Shown: positions 17,187-19,623 of the stretch, in pieces
Layout of the letters: every line of letters begins with the position of its first letter
Numbering within the stretch: position 1 is the first letter of the stretch
Origin: Coemansia sp. RSA 922
Lineage: Eukaryota > Kickxellomycota > Kickxellomycetes > Kickxellales > Kickxellaceae
Assembly: GCA_027577415.1 (NCBI GenBank)
Contig: JANBQS010000376.1
Location: 1-19,623 of the forward strand
Reading direction: 5' to 3'
DNA: 19,623 nt
Notes under the pieces: model-generated
Seen by the model: only the letters and a program-made list of their open reading frames with translations
Told to the model about the DNA's origin: nothing
Database searches by the model: none
Translations under genes and position numbers: made by a program

Positions 17187-18482
17187 CTAATTGAGCAAAT
17201 GGTTTATAGTTAGCTTCACCAATTCGCTGCTTGCTTCAGCGTCACTATTGTTGCCCGACGTTTCGTGCAGATGCATAACAGTTGACGCCGGCGACAGAGA
17301 ATACGGCGACTGCTTTCGCGATTCCAGGGACGACAAGATGGGCGTCAAAGTCGGGCCAGACGCAAATGCCGAGCCGTGATGCATAGGACGCGTTTGACTT
17401 GTTGGCCGGGCAGTGGATCTTGAATATGACACGACTGTACCAAATGAATATTGCGGCGCTGTATATGTGAGTAGCGATGTAGGTTCGTTGTCAAGCGGTG
17501 GCGGACTGTCAGGAACTCCGCTCCAATGTGGGTGATTAGAGTTGGCAGCAAATGGTGAACTAGCTAGTTTGTCAGTGCCACGATGCTGTACTACCCGGCT
17601 GTAGAGACGATTACCTTGTAGTGGGCGCGGCATAGCCGATGCCAATGGCGGAAGATGCTGTGCGTGATTCGCGCTAGCGTCGGCGGCGGTGCAACAGTGG
17701 GGAATAGGCGGTAACATGTGCTTGACAGGCAGGGTAGGCATAGGGATCGGCGAGTTCATTGTGCTTTGGAAGTAGGGTGAAGATGATTGTGCAGCCGGAC
17801 TAACGTATTGGATATCCTCGTCGCCATAGTACGTGTACGGACTGCTTTGGTTCGATGGGCAGTAAGACTGGGGGTCAGGCATAAAGGTCATGACGCCATT
17901 CCCACCATCGCTGCTAGCATTGCTCAAGCGGCCGGGCTTAGGACGATTGGACTTTGGTGACAACTTTGCGCGTTTGGTAGAAACTAGGCTCTCAGTCGAG
18001 TTGCCTAGCGAAGATGAGCTGGTGGCTGCGCCCAGTGCTAGTGCCTCCTCCAATCGCATGCGAGTGCCCGGGTCCATCAGCTCAACGTCGACGGTCCAGT
18101 AGCTGCCCTTGCCGCGCAGCCTAGAGCTCAGACTGGGAGGCAGTTGGTGCCGCGGAATGCGCTTAAAGCACTGATTCAAACTGAGATTGTGTCTGATCGT
18201 GTTTTGCCACCCAATGTCAGGGCCCTGACATATCTGAGGATAGGCATCGTTGATGCTGTCGTAAATCTCGCGCAGAGTGAGTTGCTTGTTCTTGGACACG
18301 ATAATCGCCTGGGCAATTAGCGCAGTGTAAGAGTATGGCGGACGTCTTCTCTTTTTAGGGAGCCCAACCTCGGGTCGCGCGTCCACGCGAGGAACCACGG
18401 TATCAGGAACAACGCTTAGAGGTGTAGAATGTAATCTGTTGTCTATCTGGCCCGACGCTTTAGCTGTGTGAAGCTCGTTCAT
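17187..18482 (-). CDS. Forkhead (FOX) domain transcription factor
   Basis: A 431-residue nuclear DNA-binding protein. The frame begins at a TTG (18524) but the first ATG is at 18482. A basic KKRRR (43-47) that could serve as nuclear localisation signal precedes a full winged-helix forkhead domain at about 48-135. That domain comprises RRPPYSYTALIAQAI, LTLREIYDSIN, the recognition helix GWQNTIRHNLSLN (91-103, with Asn94, Arg97 and His98, which contact DNA in the family) and the wing RGKGSYWTVD (123-132). The rest, 136-431, is Ser-, Pro- and His-rich, with no FHA domain, and is probably a disordered regulatory tail with many SP sites. Fungal forkheads of this layout (for example Sep1- or Mei4-like) act in cell-cycle or meiotic gene control; which applies here cannot be decided. 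The 3' end lies 70 bp from the acyltransferase stop. Confidence 0.93.
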   Translation of the reverse strand: MNELHTAKASGQIDNRLHSTPLSVVPDTVVPRVDARPEVGLPKKRRRPPYSYTALIAQAIIVSKNKQLTLREIYDSINDAYPQICQGPDIGWQNTIRHNLSLNQCFKRIPRHQLPPSLSSRLRGKGSYWTVDVELMDPGTRMRLEEALALGAATSSSSLGNSTESLVSTKRAKLSPKSNRPKPGRLSNASSDGGNGVMTFMPDPQSYCPSNQSSPYTYYGDEDIQYVSPAAQSSSPYFQSTMNSPIPMPTLPVKHMLPPIPHCCTAADASANHAQHLPPLASAMPRPLQGNRLYSRVVQHRGTDKLASSPFAANSNHPHWSGVPDSPPPLDNEPTSLLTYTAPQYSFGTVVSYSRSTARPTSQTRPMHHGSAFASGPTLTPILSSLESRKQSPYSLSPASTVMHLHETSGNNSDAEASSELVKLTINHLLN

Positions 18483-19270
18483 TGCTGAGTGATACACAGA
18501 AACAATAGGGTAGATAACTAGCAAGCAAGGATGGTGCGGATCCAGGCTGGCGTGTCAAATAAAGGGGAGAAAAGAAATAGAGGAATAGACAGCGCGAGAA
18601 AATCTATGCATAGTCTGGATTCTTCGCTTCTTTTGTACAACATTATCAGCAATGCCAGTATCAGCGTTGTTTACTATATCTTGTTGTGTAGAAAGCAGGG
18701 CTGTTGGATAACGTTTGTTACGCTATGCTTTTTGCTCTAAAAATGGATTCTAGGGTGCCATGCAAGCAATTTAAAGAGTCTGACTGACCCGACGTTTGCG
18801 CTCTGTTTTATTATGCTATGTCGATGTTTGCATCTCATCCACCATCTTTTTATCACAAAGAATGCAGCCAGGAAAACGTTAGTGCCGCTGCTACTACCGA
18901 ATAAATGTTTATTTTGCACTCTAGAATTTTTATTGGTAAATAGTTCTGATTTACTACTTTTTGCCGTTCGGGAGTGCCACTGACAGTACAAACATAACAC
19001 GATCAGACCAAAATTGCTACTGTCGCACACCACGCTTGACATCTCCCTCTTTAGCCCCTTTGCATGTGTGCGGAGGTTGCTGTCGTTCAATGTTAAAAGC
19101 AGGGCGCCAACGGTGGCTGCTAACATTCTCTGTTTTAGGAGGCTAGCAGCAACATTGCAACTATAAGCCAGTAGAAGGCAATGTTTGCTTGGGTGAACTG
19201 CTGACATTGTTGCAGATGTCAATCTAACGAACTTTGATCGATATTGCACATAAATACCGCACAAAGAGCA
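18483..19270. other. Intergenic region between the forkhead gene and the 3' edge gene
   Basis: About 790 bp with no supported gene. A minus-strand open frame (18737-19291) begins with GTG and has composition unlike the neighbours. A CATAAATA at 19249-19256 is TATA-like, but only 22-43 bp from the candidate start codons. A CTAAC near 19223 followed by TTTACAG at 19280-19286 could be an intron end in a 5' UTR. The divergent promoters must lie here. Confidence 0.45.
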
Positions 19271-19291
19271 ATGATTGTCTTTACAGCTCAC

Positions 19292-19623
19292 ATGTCATCC
19301 AACAGCACGCGTTCTAAGAGAGACTTGCGCACCTACTACAAGGCCGTGCAAGTGTTGCAAGAGAAAATGGGTTTGTTCCTTCTTTGCTTCCAATTGATAC
19401 TAGCTACCCACTGTTTAACTATTCAATTCATGGCACAACCCCTATATTACACATACACTGTCTCTGTAGTTGACGAGAGGGACGAGGTCGCTCACTATCG
19501 TATGAAGCTCCCTTGTCATGAAATTACTATCAGTAAGTTGAAAAATATGGTAGAAGAAATTACAAACGTGAACAGAAGACAAATTATAATAACTGTCAAG
19601 AATGACTACACCGATTTAGACGA
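19292..19623 (+). CDS. Partial gene at the window edge, possibly PB1-like
   Basis: An open frame runs from ATG 19292 to the end of the window with no stop, so the gene is cut off. The first residues are MSSNSTRSKRDLRTYYKAVQ. An in-frame ATG at 19271 would add seven residues, but a plausible acceptor (TTTACAG, ending 19286) lies between. A likely 99-nt intron, 19371-19469 (GTTTGT to CTGTAG), divides exactly by three, so spliced and unspliced forms are both open. Spliced, the protein continues VDERDEVAHYRMKLPCHEIT. The following helix (ISKLKNMVEEI), strand and NDYTDLD resemble a PB1 domain, but this is a weak, by-eye match. A strong GTAAGT at 19533 is another possible donor. I cannot name the gene. 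Confidence 0.5.
   Translation, partial: MSSNSTRSKRDLRTYYKAVQVLQEKMGLFLLCFQLILATHCLTIQFMAQPLYYTYTVSVVDERDEVAHYRMKLPCHEITISKLKNMVEEITNVNRRQIIITVKNDYTDLD

Noticed and set aside
18737..19291. 184-codon minus-strand open frame
   Set aside because: It starts with GTG; the first ATG leaves about 156 residues of Cys-, Ser- and Trp-rich sequence unlike any known family. It overlaps the presumed divergent promoters and has no promoter or polyadenylation signal.

Overview
This window reads as nuclear DNA from a fungus, most likely an early-diverging, intron-poor lineage. A zoopagomycete or kickxellomycete is my low-confidence guess. The eukaryotic signs are a spliced gene with a textbook TACTAAC branch point, TATA boxes about 120-160 bp before start codons, AATAAA polyadenylation signals, long poly-T or pyrimidine tracts in every intergenic region, and monocistronic genes on both strands. 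The gene set also fits: a fungal-type CDF transporter, a Bem46-type hydrolase, a mitochondrial carrier and a forkhead factor. I see no tRNA, rRNA, transposon or CRISPR array.

Layout, left to right. 1-917: AT-rich non-coding sequence. 918-1415 (+): unrecognised acidic, Ser/Pro-rich protein. 2018-3460 (+): cation diffusion facilitator of the DxxxD (manganese-like) group. 4430-6334 and 6647-8665 (+): tandem pair of half-size ABCG transporters, clearly paralogues. 8699-9946 (-): tubulin-tyrosine-ligase-family protein, tail to tail with the second ABCG. 10094-11331 (-): two-exon Bem46/ABHD13-type membrane-anchored alpha/beta hydrolase, head to head with a mitochondrial carrier at 11651-12574 (+). 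12812-13888 (+): protein resembling the armadillo-like GBD/FH3 half of a formin, with no FH1 or FH2. 14796-15020 (+): Ser/Thr-rich 74-residue protein with its own TATA box. 15782-17116 (+): HXXXD (BAHD-type) acyltransferase, tail to tail with a forkhead transcription factor at 17187-18482 (-). 19292-19623 (+): 5' part of a gene that runs off the window.

Several starts were moved to the first in-frame ATG because the longest open frame begins with TTG or GTG, which a eukaryotic nuclear gene would not normally use. This applies to the genes starting at 918, 6647, 9946, 11331, 12812, 15782 and 18482. The neighbours do not form one pathway. Three handle transport (metal, ABCG substrates, mitochondrial metabolites), and the rest are unrelated housekeeping, regulatory or metabolic genes. 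The points most worth follow-up are the FH3-only protein, the codon-divergent ABCG duplicates, the Glu-for-Asp change in the CDF metal site, the hidden first exon of the Bem46 gene, and an in-frame 99-nt possible intron in the last gene. I found no convincing new multi-gene system.
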